A DNA stretch of 64,000 nucleotides from Glycomyces amatae (GCF_020991375.1 NZ_JAJLQZ010000003.1:372001-436000), one strand, 5' to 3'. Counted from the first letter of the stretch, positions 24,677 to 33,487 are shown. Translations and numbers: made by a program. The notes: a model not told the origin generated them from the letters alone.

Positions 24677-25465
24677 GTGGTGGCCCCGTCGCAGATCCAG
24701 GCCTGGCGCCCGCCGGTGGGCGGGATCGCCGAGGCCTTCCACGCCCGCTTCACCGACCACGCCTACCCGATGCACGTCCACGACACGTGGACGCTGCTCA
24801 TCGTCGACGAGGGCGCGGTCCGGTACGACCTGGACCGGCACGAGCACGGCGCGCTGGACGGCATGGTGACGCTGCTGCCGCCGCTGGTGGCGCACGACGG
24901 CCGCTCCGCGACGCCCCGCGGCTTCCGCAAGCGGGTGCTGTACCTCGACGGGACGCTGCTCGACGAGGCGCTCGCCGGCCGCGCGGTCGACAGCCCCGAG
25001 ATCGCCGATCCGGTGCTGCGGCAGCGGATCCACCGGCTCCACGGGGCCCTGCTGCGCCCGGGCGACGAGCTGGAGGCCGAGAGCCGCGTCGAACTGATCG
25101 CCGAGCGGCTGCGCGGGCACCTGCGGCGGGAGCACGAGGCCGCGGCGCCCCGGAGGGACCGGCGGCTCGCCCACCGGATGCGCGACCTGCTGGACGGGCG
25201 GGTAGCCGCCGGGGTGAGCCTGCGGGAGGCGGCGGCGGCGCTGCACGCCCACCCGGCGCACCTGGTGCGGTGCTTCGGCCTCGAGTTCGGCATCGCACCG
25301 CACCAGTACCTGCTGACCCGCCGCGTGGACCGGGCGCGGAGGCTCCTGCTGGCCGGGGAGCCGCCGCACGCCGTCGCGGCGCGCACCGGCTTCTACGACC
25401 AGTCGCACCTGACGCGGCACTTCAAGCGCGTCGTGGGCACCACCCCGGCCCGCTACGCGGCCTGA
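24677..25465 (+). CDS. AraC-family transcriptional regulator
   Basis: A 262-residue regulator (from GTG 24677). Residues 15-95 are a cupin-like ligand domain ('ARFTDHAYPMHVHDTWTLLIVDEGAVRYDLD' with metal-site-like His residues). Residues 165-262 are the double helix-turn-helix AraC domain ('VSLREAAAALHAHPAHLVRCF' and 'PHAVAARTGFYDQSHLTRHFKRVVGTTPARY'). Start choice: the frame continues upstream to an ATG at 24626, but that overlaps the divergent DUF2000 start, whereas GTG 24677 sits six bases past a -10 hexamer. GTG 24680 is a further option. It probably controls DUF2000. Confidence 0.88.
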   Translation: MVAPSQIQAWRPPVGGIAEAFHARFTDHAYPMHVHDTWTLLIVDEGAVRYDLDRHEHGALDGMVTLLPPLVAHDGRSATPRGFRKRVLYLDGTLLDEALAGRAVDSPEIADPVLRQRIHRLHGALLRPGDELEAESRVELIAERLRGHLRREHEAAAPRRDRRLAHRMRDLLDGRVAAGVSLREAAAALHAHPAHLVRCFGLEFGIAPHQYLLTRRVDRARRLLLAGEPPHAVAARTGFYDQSHLTRHFKRVVGTTPARYAA

Positions 25466-25630
25466 GGCGCGCTGCCCGGCCCGCCCTCGGCCCGCCGCCC
25501 CGGCCGGGCGGTGGCGGGTGCGCGGTCTGCCGCTGTCCGGTCGGGGCGCGGGTCGGGTGACCGAGGTCGCGCGCGGCCGGGGTCCGCGGCGACGAGCGCC
25601 GCGAGTCCGCCGCCGTCCGAGGCGGTGCGC

Positions 25631-26722
25631 TCAGGCGGCCTGGGGCGCGTCCTGGAGCGGGACCGCCGCGGGGCGTTCGCACGTGCTCGCCACGGCGACC
25701 GCCGCGCCGCCCTCGGCCGAGGCCAGGAGCGAGGTCATGATGTCGAGCACGTGGTAGGCCAGTGCGCCGTCGGCGCGGGCGGGGACGCCCTCCGGGGCGG
25801 CCGCGAGGTCGGCGAGGCCGTAACCGCGCGCCGCGCCCCGGTATCCGGCGCTCGGCGGCAGGGTCTCCCACGCCCCGCCGAGCGGGTGGAGCAGCACGTC
25901 GCCGTCGAACCCGTTGGGGTCGGGCACGATCAGCGAGCCGGACTGGCCGTGGACCTCGATGTTCGAGGCCCGGGTGGCGACCGAGTCGAAGCTCATCACG
26001 AGGGTCGACAGCGCGCCGGACTCGTGCCGCAGCACCCCGGTCACGTGGGTGTCGACGGCGACCGGAACGACCTCGCCCTCGCGCGGGCCCGAGCCGATCG
26101 TGCGCTCGTCCCGCGTGTGGCTCGCGGCGCCGATGACCGAGGCGACCGGGCCGAGGAGCGTGACCAGCGCGGTCACGTAGTACGGCCCCATGTCGAGCAG
26201 CGGTCCGCCGCCCGGCTGGTAGTAGAAGTCCGGGTTCGGGTGCCAGCGCTCGTGGCCGGGCGTGGCCATCGTGGCGGTGGCGGCGACCGGGGCGCCGATC
26301 GCGCCGTCGTCGATGGCCTTGCGGGCCGTCTGGACGCCGGTGCCGAGGACGGTGTCGGGCGCGCATCCCACGCGCACGCCGGCCTCGCGGCCCGCGTCGA
26401 TGATCGCCTCGGCGTCCTCGAGGGTCGCGGCGAGCGGCTTCTCGCCGTAGACGTGCTTGCCCGCGGCGACGGCCTTGAGCGCGATCTCGGCGTGCGCGGC
26501 CGGGATCGTGAGGTTGAGGACCACGTCCACTTCGGCGTCGGCGATCAGCTCGTCGACGGCGAGGGCGCGCACGCCCCGGGCCCGGGCGACGGCCTCCGCG
26601 CGGGCGGGGTCGGCGTCGGCGACCGCGGTGAGGCGCACCGACTCCAGGCGCTCGAACGTGGACAGGTACTGGCCGGAGATCGCCCCGACGCCGACGATGC
26701 CGACCCTCAGCGGCTGGCCCAC
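25631..26722 (-). CDS. Gfo/Idh/MocA-family oxidoreductase (second module)
   Basis: A 363-residue NAD(P)-dependent dehydrogenase. Rossmann domain 'LRVGIVGVGAISGQYLSTFERL' at the N-terminus, 'NLTIPAAHAEIALKAVAAGKHVYGEKPLAATLEDAEAII' with EKP, then 'GGGPLLDMGPYYVTALVTLLGP', where the family usually has a catalytic His and here shows Tyr-Tyr. Start: GTG 26722 has GAGGGG 6 bases upstream and overlaps the ThuA stop by sixteen bases. With ThuA and the divergent LacI it forms a second sugar module parallel to that at 11.7-15.9 kb, with one dehydrogenase instead of two. Confidence 0.9.
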   Translation of the reverse strand: MGQPLRVGIVGVGAISGQYLSTFERLESVRLTAVADADPARAEAVARARGVRALAVDELIADAEVDVVLNLTIPAAHAEIALKAVAAGKHVYGEKPLAATLEDAEAIIDAGREAGVRVGCAPDTVLGTGVQTARKAIDDGAIGAPVAATATMATPGHERWHPNPDFYYQPGGGPLLDMGPYYVTALVTLLGPVASVIGAASHTRDERTIGSGPREGEVVPVAVDTHVTGVLRHESGALSTLVMSFDSVATRASNIEVHGQSGSLIVPDPNGFDGDVLLHPLGGAWETLPPSAGYRGAARGYGLADLAAAPEGVPARADGALAYHVLDIMTSLLASAEGGAAVAVASTCERPAAVPLQDAPQAA

Positions 26723-27411
26723 AGGATGCCCCTCTCGATGATGGTGCGCACGTTGGCGTCGGCGAGGACGCCCGTGTCGTGGCCGGGGGTCGCGACGAAG
26801 ATCCGGCCCTCGCCCCACAGGCGGGTCCAGACGGCCGGGCAGGTGACCGGGCGGTGCCAGGCGTGGTAGGCGGTGACGGGGATGGTGGTGGTCGCGAGGA
26901 CGTCGTTGTACTCGTCCGAGAGGACCCAGTACTGCTCGGTGTGGAGGTCGAAGTCCCCGATGCCCTCGACGATCGGGTGGTCGGCCCGCTCGGGGACGAT
27001 GTTGACGGTGTGGTGCGTGAAGCAGTCGGCGGCCTCGCCCTTCAGCTCCTCCTGCGGGGCCCGGGTGGGGTGGGTCGCGAACTGGCCGCCGATGAACTGG
27101 AGGTAGTCGGAGCTGTTGCGGTAGGAGTCGGCGATGCCGCCGTGCCAGCCGGCCATGCCGGCGCCGTTCTCGACCGCGGCGATGAGGCCGCGCAGCTCGT
27201 CCTTGTCGATGGTGTTCATGGTGTTGGTCTGGACGATGACGTCGACCGTGGCCATGTAGCCGGCGTCGGCGTAGACGGCGGTGGCGTCCTCGACGCGGAC
27301 CTCGTACCCGTGCTCGCTCAGGAAGGGGAGGAAGGAGTCGGTGGCCTCGACGGGCTGGTGCCCGTCCCATCCGCCGCGCACGACCAGCGCGCGCTTGTGC
27401 TCTGCTGCCAT
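26707..27411 (-). CDS. ThuA-like domain protein (second module)
   Basis: A 234-residue ThuA-family protein ('RALVVRGGWDGHQPVEATDSFLPFL', 'VQTNTMNTIDKDELRGLIAAVENGAGMAGWHGG', 'QFIGGQFATHP', 'YHAWHRPVTCPAVWTRLWGEGRIFVATPGHD'). It is only distantly similar to the ThuA protein at 13990-14760, so the two modules are not a recent duplication. ATG 27411 lies eighteen bases from an operator half copy and is read away from the LacI gene. Role as for the family: sugar modification through 3-keto intermediates, substrate unknown. Confidence 0.88.
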   Translation of the reverse strand: MAAEHKRALVVRGGWDGHQPVEATDSFLPFLSEHGYEVRVEDATAVYADAGYMATVDVIVQTNTMNTIDKDELRGLIAAVENGAGMAGWHGGIADSYRNSSDYLQFIGGQFATHPTRAPQEELKGEAADCFTHHTVNIVPERADHPIVEGIGDFDLHTEQYWVLSDEYNDVLATTTIPVTAYHAWHRPVTCPAVWTRLWGEGRIFVATPGHDTGVLADANVRTIIERGILWASR

Positions 27412-27428
27412 GGGAGTGTTCGCTCCAA

Positions 27429-27443
27429 AAGTTGCGCAAGTTC
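27429..27443 (-). promoter_or_regulatory. LacI operator before the second ThuA gene
   Basis: AAGTTGCGCAAGTTC has the same TTGCGCAA core and left flank as the perfect site at 27516-27531. It is 18 bases upstream of the ThuA ATG. Confidence 0.6.
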
Positions 27444-27515
27444 AGCGTCGGTTCGGCGCCTCGCCGCTCATTATGACAAGAGTTTCTCGATAAAACCAGT
27501 GGGGTCACGGCGCCC

Positions 27516-27531
27516 GAAGTTGCGCAACTTC
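27516..27531 (+). promoter_or_regulatory. Perfect LacI operator GAAGTTGCGCAACTTC
   Basis: A perfect 16-base palindrome. Its TTGCGC can act as the -35 of the LacI gene, 18 bases before -10 TATGCT (27544-27549), so bound repressor would shut its own promoter. Confidence 0.75.
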
Positions 27532-27555
27532 CGGTCCCGTCGGTATGCTCTCGCC

Positions 27556-28557
27556 ATGGAGCAGCCCCGACGGACGACCCTCGCCGATGTGGCCGAGGCG
27601 GCGGGCACGACGGTGCCGACCGCCTCCAAGGTGCTGAGCGGCCGCTCCGACGTCTCCGCCGAGACCCGCGCCCGCGTGATGCGGGCCGTGGCGGACCTGG
27701 GCTACCGCGGGCGCTCGGGCCGGGGCGCGGTGCCGCGGGTCGACCGCCCCGCGCTGGTGGACCTGGTGCTGAGCGGGGTCGAGGGCACGTGGGCGAACCG
27801 GGCCCTCAGCGGCGTCGAGCGGGCCGCCACCGCCGCGGGGGTCGACCTCGTGGTCTCGGTGGCGCGCGGCGACGGCGCCTGGCTGACGCGGCTTTTGGAG
27901 CGGAACCTGCGCGGCGCGGTGCTCGCGTTGGTCGACGTGACGGCCGAGCAGCTGGCGACGCTGGCCGCCGCGCAGGTCCCGGTGGTCCTGCTCGACCCGG
28001 TGACGCAGCCGCCGAGCACCGTGGCGAGCGTGGGCGCCGCGAACTGGGCGGGCGGGCGCGCGGCCGCCGAGCACCTCCTCGCGCTCGGGCACCGCCGGTT
28101 CGGGGTGCTCGGCGCCCACCGCGGGCACCTCTACAGCCAGGCCCGCGTCGACGGGTTCCGCTCGGCCGCGAGGCGGAGGGGGAACGACGTGCGCGTGGTC
28201 CACATCGACTGGTCCGCCGCGGGGGCGGCGGAGGCGGCCGCCGCCGCGCTGCTGGGCGGCGCGTCGCCGCCGACGGCGGTCTTCGCGTGCACCGACAACA
28301 TCGCCGTCGGCGTGTACGACGCCGCGGAGTCGCTGGGGCTGCGCATCCCCGAGGACGTCAGCGTCGTCGGGTTCGACGACCTGCCCGAGGTGCAGTGGCT
28401 GCGCCCGGCGCTGACCACCGTGCGCCAGCCGATCGCCGAGATGGGCGAGGCCGCGATGCGGATGCTGCTGCGCATCGTCGCCGACCCGCCGCGGGACGCC
28501 CCGCGGGAGGAGCTGGCGACCACGCTGATCACCCGCGGCTCCACCGGGAGTCCCTGA
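27556..28557 (+). CDS. LacI-family repressor of the second ThuA/Gfo module
   Basis: A 333-residue repressor. Residues 6-55: 'TTLADVAEAAGTTVPTASKVLSGRSDVSAETRARVMRAVADLGY', the LacI headpiece. Residues 65-330: the sugar-sensor domain ('ALVDLVLSGVEGTWANRALSGVERAA', 'RRFGVLGAHRGHLYSQARVDGFRSA', 'VSVVGFDDLPEVQWLRPALTTVRQP'). Start: ATG 27556 lies six bases after the -10 TATGCT and has no ribosome site, so the mRNA is probably leaderless. It is divergent from ThuA/Gfo, with two TTGCGCAA operators in the shared 144-base region, one next to each promoter. Confidence 0.93.
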   Translation: MEQPRRTTLADVAEAAGTTVPTASKVLSGRSDVSAETRARVMRAVADLGYRGRSGRGAVPRVDRPALVDLVLSGVEGTWANRALSGVERAATAAGVDLVVSVARGDGAWLTRLLERNLRGAVLALVDVTAEQLATLAAAQVPVVLLDPVTQPPSTVASVGAANWAGGRAAAEHLLALGHRRFGVLGAHRGHLYSQARVDGFRSAARRRGNDVRVVHIDWSAAGAAEAAAAALLGGASPPTAVFACTDNIAVGVYDAAESLGLRIPEDVSVVGFDDLPEVQWLRPALTTVRQPIAEMGEAAMRMLLRIVADPPRDAPREELATTLITRGSTGSP

Positions 28558-28737
28558 GCGCCGGAGGCGCTGCTCCGCGGCCGCCGGGGACGCGCGTCCG
28601 CGCCCCTCCGGCCGGGGCCGCCGGTCTTCGCGGCCCGCGGCGCGAGGCGCCTCCCTGCCGCCGAACCGGTCGGCGGCCGGGGCCGAGCGCGGCGCCGCGG
28701 GAGCGCGGAGGCCGCTCGCCGATCCGCTTCGGGGCGG

Positions 28738-29622
28738 TCACCGGAACCGGGCCGGGAGGTCGAGCGTCGGGACCGGGATCTCGTGGCGGGCCTCGAAGCC
28801 GATGAGCTCGCGCGCGGGCGTGAGGTCGACGGGCACTTCGCGTCCGACGAAGCGGCGCAGCCGGGGCGCGCCGGACGCGAACGCGTCGAGCAGCTCCTCG
28901 GTCCGGTAGGGCGCGTTGGTGCGGTCGGCTGCGAGGAGGAACGCGTGCGCGCCGGCCGTGTCCGCGGTCAGGGACAGCGCGATCGCGCGGGCGGCGTCGC
29001 GGGTGTCGAGGTAGGACCAGGCCTCGCACAGGCCCGCCCTCGGGTCCTCGGTGAGCGCCCGCGACTGCGCGAGCAGGCCCTCCTCGCCGTTGACGTGCGG
29101 GAAGCGCAGGGTCACCACGTCGATGCCCCAGCGCCGCCAGGCCATCCGCGCGGTGCTCTCCCCCTGGTGCTTGGACAGCGAGTACCAGTCGGCGATGTCG
29201 ACGGGGACGGCGGTGTCGAGCGGGAAGTACGCGGGGGTCGTCTCGTGGACGTTCATCGGCAGTCCGTACGCGTTGATGCTGCCGGCCACCACGGCCCGGG
29301 GGACGCCCGCGGCGCCCGCCTGCGCGAGCACGTTGAACGTCGAGACCACGTTGGTCGCGTAGACCTCGTGGGGCGGCGCCATGTCGGGGTGCGGGATCGC
29401 GGCGAGGTGCACGACGAGGTCGGCGCCGTCGATCGCGGCGGCGACGTCCTCCGGCGACCGCGTGTCGCCGACGATCACGCGGTCGGCCTCCGGCCGCGGG
29501 CGCTCCGCGATGGACAGCGCCGTGACCGCGGCCCCGGCCTCGCTCAGGTGCGCGGCGGTGACCGTGCCGATGCGGCCCGAGGCCCCGGTGAGGAGCACTC
29601 GGGCCCCGTCGAGCTGCTTCAT
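28738..29622 (-). CDS. NAD-dependent epimerase/dehydratase
   Basis: A 294-residue extended short-chain dehydrogenase. 'VLLTGASGRIGTVTAAHL' is the nucleotide-binding Gly motif (GxxGxxG, about residues 12-18), 'LVVHLAAIPHPD' follows, 'VVAGSINAYG' carries the catalytic Ser region, and 'YSLSKHQGE' is the YxxxK catalytic pair. The family includes sugar-nucleotide epimerases and uronate dehydrogenases; 'RFPHVNGEEGLL' and the short length would fit the latter, but that is a guess. Start: ATG 29622 follows GGAGGAG 8 bases upstream. It converges with the LacI gene at 28557 across 180 bases without an evident gene. Confidence 0.88.
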   Translation of the reverse strand: MKQLDGARVLLTGASGRIGTVTAAHLSEAGAAVTALSIAERPRPEADRVIVGDTRSPEDVAAAIDGADLVVHLAAIPHPDMAPPHEVYATNVVSTFNVLAQAGAAGVPRAVVAGSINAYGLPMNVHETTPAYFPLDTAVPVDIADWYSLSKHQGESTARMAWRRWGIDVVTLRFPHVNGEEGLLAQSRALTEDPRAGLCEAWSYLDTRDAARAIALSLTADTAGAHAFLLAADRTNAPYRTEELLDAFASGAPRLRRFVGREVPVDLTPARELIGFEARHEIPVPTLDLPARFR

Positions 29623-29794
29623 CGTCTGTCTCCTCCGGCCGTGCGGGCTCCGGCGCGGGGCCGTCTCTGGAAGATAGCGCCTGTCGGGGGTTGCGGACAC
29701 CCCTGCGGCGCGGGGGCGTCACCGGTGCGCGGCCGCGCGCTTCGGGGCGCCGTCCGGCCCGCCTTCCGTCGGGCCCGGTGGGCCGCGTGCGCGC

Positions 29795-30964
29795 TCACCG
29801 CGCCGTCGGCCCTCCGGGCGCCGCACCCGGCCGCGGGCCGATCAGGGCCGCGATCTCGTCGGCGATGTCGTCGGGGGTGCGGCCGCCGGTGTCGACGGCG
29901 ATGTCGCCGACGCCCTCCCGTTCGAGCAGGGCGGCCTCGGCGTGCGCGGCCCCGATGCGGCGTTCGAGGCCGTCCCCGGTGAGCCCCCGCAGCTCGTCGC
30001 CGGGGAGTTCGACACCGATCCCTTCGGCGCGCATCCTGATCCGCTCGGCCAGCTGCTCGGGCGGGGCGTCGAGGCGGACCACCGTCGGCGCGCAGCCGGG
30101 CACCGCCTCGAGGTAGCCGCGGGCGGTCGCCGCTCCCCCGCCGGAGCCGGAGACCACGAGGCACTCGGCCCCGGCCTCGCGGTGGGCCCGCCACAGCGCG
30201 CCGAGGTTGCGGGCCCGGAGGCGGTGGTCGCCGGGGTCGTCCGCGGCGGCGGGACGGCACCAGCCGATCTGGGCGAGGTCGATGAAGGAGGCCTTGGCGC
30301 CGGAGGCCAGGAGCCGCATGAAGACCGCGAAGGACACCGTGGACTTCCCGACGCCGGCGGGGCCGCAGACCCACACCATCGGGACCCCGCCGTCCGCTGC
30401 GGACTCCGGCGCGTCGAATCCGCGCGGGCGCCACGCGCCCGCGGGCGCGCCGGGCCAGTCGCCGATGCGGTCGCGGACCAGCGCCACGACCTCCTGGACG
30501 GAGCGGCCGCCGGTGTCGACGCGGCGATCGGTGAGGGGGTCGCGCTCCAGCCTGGCGGCGTGGAGGGCGGCCGGTTCGATCAGGTGCTCGGAGCCGCCGC
30601 GCCCGATCAGCCGCTCGCGGCGCTCCTCGGCCCCTACCCGCAGTTCGACGAGGGTCAGCGCCGCGCCGGGGGTCCGGGCGGCGTAGTCGGCCACGGTCTC
30701 GGCGGCGGCGACGCCGCCGGACACGATGAGGCACTGGGCCCCCGCGGCCCGGAACCCCGCCCAGACCGCGCCGATCCCGCGGGCCTTGACGCGCTCGTTG
30801 TCGGGGTCGCCCGAGGGGGCGGGGTAGGCCATGCCGACCTGGTCGGCGTCGACGTACGCCGCCAGGACGCCTTCCTGCGCGAGCTGCGAGAAGAGCGCCC
30901 ACGCCGTGGTGGTCTTGCCCGAGCCGGCGGTCCCGATGAGCCAGAGGAGGGGGGTGGTGTCCAT
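29795..30964 (-). CDS. Duplicated P-loop kinase-like protein
   Basis: A 389-residue protein made of two copies of one P-loop domain. Copy 1 (residues 6-165) has Walker A Gly11-Thr-Ala-Gly-Ser-Gly-Lys17-Thr; copy 2 (196-375) has Gly201-Pro-Ala-Gly-Val-Gly-Lys207-Ser. Both repeat the same order: a D-x2-Q-(V/I)-G stretch, GDP or DDP, an R-x3-AR-x-(I/L)-GA-x-W segment, then AGA-x-CL(I/V)VSG. The layout resembles adenylylsulfate-kinase/shikimate-kinase-like small-molecule kinases. Both lysines are intact, so both sites could be active. No substrate can be named. ATG 30964 is preceded by a weak site; AzlC is divergent. Confidence 0.8.
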   Translation of the reverse strand: MDTTPLLWLIGTAGSGKTTTAWALFSQLAQEGVLAAYVDADQVGMAYPAPSGDPDNERVKARGIGAVWAGFRAAGAQCLIVSGGVAAAETVADYAARTPGAALTLVELRVGAEERRERLIGRGGSEHLIEPAALHAARLERDPLTDRRVDTGGRSVQEVVALVRDRIGDWPGAPAGAWRPRGFDAPESAADGGVPMVWVCGPAGVGKSTVSFAVFMRLLASGAKASFIDLAQIGWCRPAAADDPGDHRLRARNLGALWRAHREAGAECLVVSGSGGGAATARGYLEAVPGCAPTVVRLDAPPEQLAERIRMRAEGIGVELPGDELRGLTGDGLERRIGAAHAEAALLEREGVGDIAVDTGGRTPDDIADEIAALIGPRPGAAPGGPTAR

Positions 30965-31057
30965 GCGGTGAGCCTAAGCGGGGCGTCAACCGCTTTGGCC
31001 CGGCCGCCGAGGAGCACTCGCGATCGCCCGGCGCGGCGCTGCTGCGATCATCGGTGC

Positions 31058-31795
31058 ATGACCGTCAGCACCACAGCGGCCCCTCAGGCGCCGCCGGGCC
31101 CCTCCCGCCGGGCCGAGATCGCCGCGGGGGTCCGCCTCTCGCTCGCCGCCGGGCTCGGCATGTTCCCGATCGGCATCGCGTTCGGCCTTCTGGTGGTCCA
31201 GGCGGGCCTGCCGTGGTGGGTCGCCCCGGCCCTGTCGCTCGCGGCGTACGCCGGATCGCTCGAGCTGCTGCTCATCGGGTTGATCACCACCGCCACGCCG
31301 CTGGCGACCATCGCCCTCACGACGCTCCTGGTGAACTTCCGGCACGTCTTCTACGCCTTCTCGTTCCCGCTCCACGTGGTCCGCAACCGGGTCGCGAAGG
31401 CCTACTCGGTCTACGCGCTCATCGACGAGGCCTACGCGGTCACGGCCGCCTCCCGGGACGGCTGGAGCTCGTGGCGGCTGCTGTCGACGCAGATCGCGTT
31501 CCAGGTCTACTGGGTCGGCGGGGGCCTCGCCGGGGTCGCGGTCGCCTCGGTCATGCCCGGCCCGATCAAGGGCCTGGAGTTCGCCCTGTGCGCCCTGTTC
31601 GTGACCCTCACCCTCGACGCGGCCCGCTCCCGCGGGCAGGTGCCGTCGCTGCTGCTGGCGGGACTCGCCTTCACGGCCGCGATCGTCCTCGCGCCCGACG
31701 CCGCGCTCTTCGTCGCGCTGCTGTTGTTCGTGCTGCTCCTGCTGGGCCGCTTCGCGCTCGGCGTCCTGCGGTCCCGGAGGGGCTCCGATGCCTGA
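31058..31795 (+). CDS. azlC: AzlC-family amino acid exporter, large subunit
   Basis: A 245-residue membrane protein with about six helices and the AzlC signature 'AAYAGSLELLLIGLITT' and 'TLLVNFRHVFYAFSFPL', 'YALIDEAYAV'. AzlC with AzlD exports branched-chain amino acids or their analogues. Start: ATG 31058, eight bases after a GATCAT element, with no Shine-Dalgarno, possibly leaderless. The stop overlaps AzlD by eight bases. Confidence 0.9.
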   Translation: MTVSTTAAPQAPPGPSRRAEIAAGVRLSLAAGLGMFPIGIAFGLLVVQAGLPWWVAPALSLAAYAGSLELLLIGLITTATPLATIALTTLLVNFRHVFYAFSFPLHVVRNRVAKAYSVYALIDEAYAVTAASRDGWSSWRLLSTQIAFQVYWVGGGLAGVAVASVMPGPIKGLEFALCALFVTLTLDAARSRGQVPSLLLAGLAFTAAIVLAPDAALFVALLLFVLLLLGRFALGVLRSRRGSDA

Positions 31796-32153
31796 CGCGG
31801 CCCTCGACCCGTGGTACCTCGCGTGGGTCCTCGTGACCGTCTTCGCCATCGACCTGGCGCTGCGGGCCCTCCCGTTCGCCGCGCTGAAGCCCCTGCGCGC
31901 CTCGGCGCTGGTGCGGAGCCTGACGGTGTGGATGCCCGTGGGCGTGCTCGCGATCCTGGCCGCCGAGACGCTGCGCGGCAGCCTGGTCGGCGACCCGGGC
32001 GGGGCCGTGAGCGCGCTCGTCGCGGTCGGCGTCACCGTCGCGGTGCACCTGCTCGGCGGGCGGCGGACCCTCCTGAGCGTCGGCGCGGGCACGTTCACCT
32101 ATGTTCTGCTGGTCAACGTGGACGTCGCCGCCGCGCTCAGGGGGCTCCTCTGA
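31788..32153 (+). CDS. azlD: AzlD-family transporter, small subunit
   Basis: A 121-residue membrane protein with four helices, of AzlD length, with the 'DLALRALPFAALKPLRASALVRSLTVWMPVGVLAIL' pattern (the R-x-LPF motif). It overlaps AzlC by eight bases, the usual arrangement, and forms the second half of the branched-chain amino acid exporter. It ends eight bases before the converging LLM gene. Confidence 0.9.
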   Translation: MPDAALDPWYLAWVLVTVFAIDLALRALPFAALKPLRASALVRSLTVWMPVGVLAILAAETLRGSLVGDPGGAVSALVAVGVTVAVHLLGGRRTLLSVGAGTFTYVLLVNVDVAAALRGLL

Positions 32154-32161
32154 CGCCGCGC

Positions 32162-33151
32162 TTACTCCTGGAACGCCTTCGCGGTGAGTTCGACGGAGCG
32201 GACGCGGTCGGCGGGCCGCTCGGCGTGGTGGGCGGTGATGAGCTCGTCGGCGCGCGCGGCGGCGGCGAACTCCTCCAGGTACGCGGCCACCTCGCCGGGG
32301 GCGCCGACGGCGGTGTACCGGGTCATGGCCGACAGCTGGCGGCCGGCCGCCGAGGCGAGGAACGCGTCGATCTCGTCGTCGGTGAACTCGGGCCCGCCCT
32401 GGCCGCGCTTGATGAACGCGCGCGACCGGTTGCGGTACGCGATCTGCCGCTGCGCCTCGGCCTCCTCGCGGCTCTCGGCCGCGAACACGTTGACGCCCGC
32501 GATGACGTACGGCTCGGCCAGCTGCTCGGAGGGCGTGAACTGCTCCCGGTAGGCGGCGACCGCCTCGTGCAGGGCGTCGGGCGCGAAGTGGGAGGCGAAC
32601 GCGTACGGCAGCCCCATCCGGGCGGCGAGCTGGGCGCCGAAGAGCGAGGAGCCGAGCAGGTAGAGCGGGACGACGCCCTCGGCGCGCGGCACGGCCTGCA
32701 CGCCCTCGATCAGGGACTCGCCGCGGAGGTAGCCCTGGAGCTCCAGGACGTCCTGCGGGAACGCGTCGCCCGAGGCCGAGGCCCGCCGGATGGCGATCAT
32801 GGTGTTGCGGTCGGTGCCGGGCGCGCGGCCCAGGCCGAGGTCGATCCGGCCGGGGAACAGCGTCTCCAGCGTCCCGAACTGCTCGGCGATCACCAGCGGG
32901 GAGTGGTTGGGCAGCATGATGCCGCCCGCGCCGAGCCGGATGGTGTCGGTGTGCTCGGCGACGTGGCCGATCACGACGCTGGTCGCGCTCGAGGCGATGG
33001 TCGGCATGTTGTGGTGCTCGGCGTACCAGACCCGCCGGTAGCCGCTGCGTTCGGCGGCGCGGGCGAGCTCGACGCTCGCGGCGAGGCTCTCGCGCGCGGA
33101 CCGTCCCGGCGCGATCGGCGCCAGGTCGAGGATCGACAGGGCTGCGGGCAT
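32162..33151 (-). CDS. LLM-class flavin-dependent oxidoreductase
   Basis: A 329-residue luciferase-like TIM-barrel protein ('[11 protein letters not shown]', '[59 protein letters not shown]', '[15 protein letters not shown]'). These features place it in the LuxA-like MsnO8 subgroup, which uses FMN (or F420 in some actinobacteria) for oxidations. The ArsR gene lies 13 bases upstream in the same direction, so the two form one transcript; the regulator may control this enzyme. Confidence 0.92.
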   Translation of the reverse strand: MPAALSILDLAPIAPGRSARESLAASVELARAAERSGYRRVWYAEHHNMPTIASSATSVVIGHVAEHTDTIRLGAGGIMLPNHSPLVIAEQFGTLETLFPGRIDLGLGRAPGTDRNTMIAIRRASASGDAFPQDVLELQGYLRGESLIEGVQAVPRAEGVVPLYLLGSSLFGAQLAARMGLPYAFASHFAPDALHEAVAAYREQFTPSEQLAEPYVIAGVNVFAAESREEAEAQRQIAYRNRSRAFIKRGQGGPEFTDDEIDAFLASAAGRQLSAMTRYTAVGAPGEVAAYLEEFAAAARADELITAHHAERPADRVRSVELTAKAFQE

Positions 33152-33164
33152 GTCGGGTGCCTTT

Positions 33165-33452
33165 CTACAGACTGCGGTGGAGCGCCTCGGTGAACGCGCG
33201 GATGCGCGCCTCGTCGCGGCGGTAGTAGATCCACTGGCCGCGCCGGGTGGCCTGGAGGAACCCGGCGCGCTGGAGGATCGCGAGATGGGCGGAGACCGTG
33301 GACGCGGACGTGCCCGCCTTGTGCTGGATCAGGCCGGCGCACACGCCGAGCCCGGCGGTGTCCCCGCAGGGGAAGTTCGCCTCGGGGTCCTTGAGCCAGT
33401 CGAGGATCCGCAGCCGCGTCTCGTTGGAGAGGGCCTTGCATTCGTCGAGCAC
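33165..33452 (-). CDS. ArsR/SmtB-family regulator
   Basis: A 95-residue winged-helix repressor: '[19 protein letters not shown]', then '[36 protein letters not shown]'. Cys residues at 5, 29 and 38 could bind a metal or respond to oxidation; Cys29-Gly-Asp and Cys38 flank the loop before the recognition helix. Start: GTG 33452 has GAAGGAC 5 bases upstream. It leads a two-gene transcript with the LLM oxidoreductase, behind a TTCG-n8-CGAA repeat. Confidence 0.9.
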   Translation of the reverse strand: MLDECKALSNETRLRILDWLKDPEANFPCGDTAGLGVCAGLIQHKAGTSASTVSAHLAILQRAGFLQATRRGQWIYYRRDEARIRAFTEALHRSL

Positions 33453-33471
33453 GTCGGTCGTCCTTCGGTAT

Positions 33472-33487
33472 TTCGCTTATTGACGAA
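33472..33487 (-). promoter_or_regulatory. Possible ArsR operator
   Basis: TTCGCTTATTGACGAA, an inverted repeat TTCG-n8-CGAA in an AT-rich patch, lies twenty bases before the ArsR start. Confidence 0.4.
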
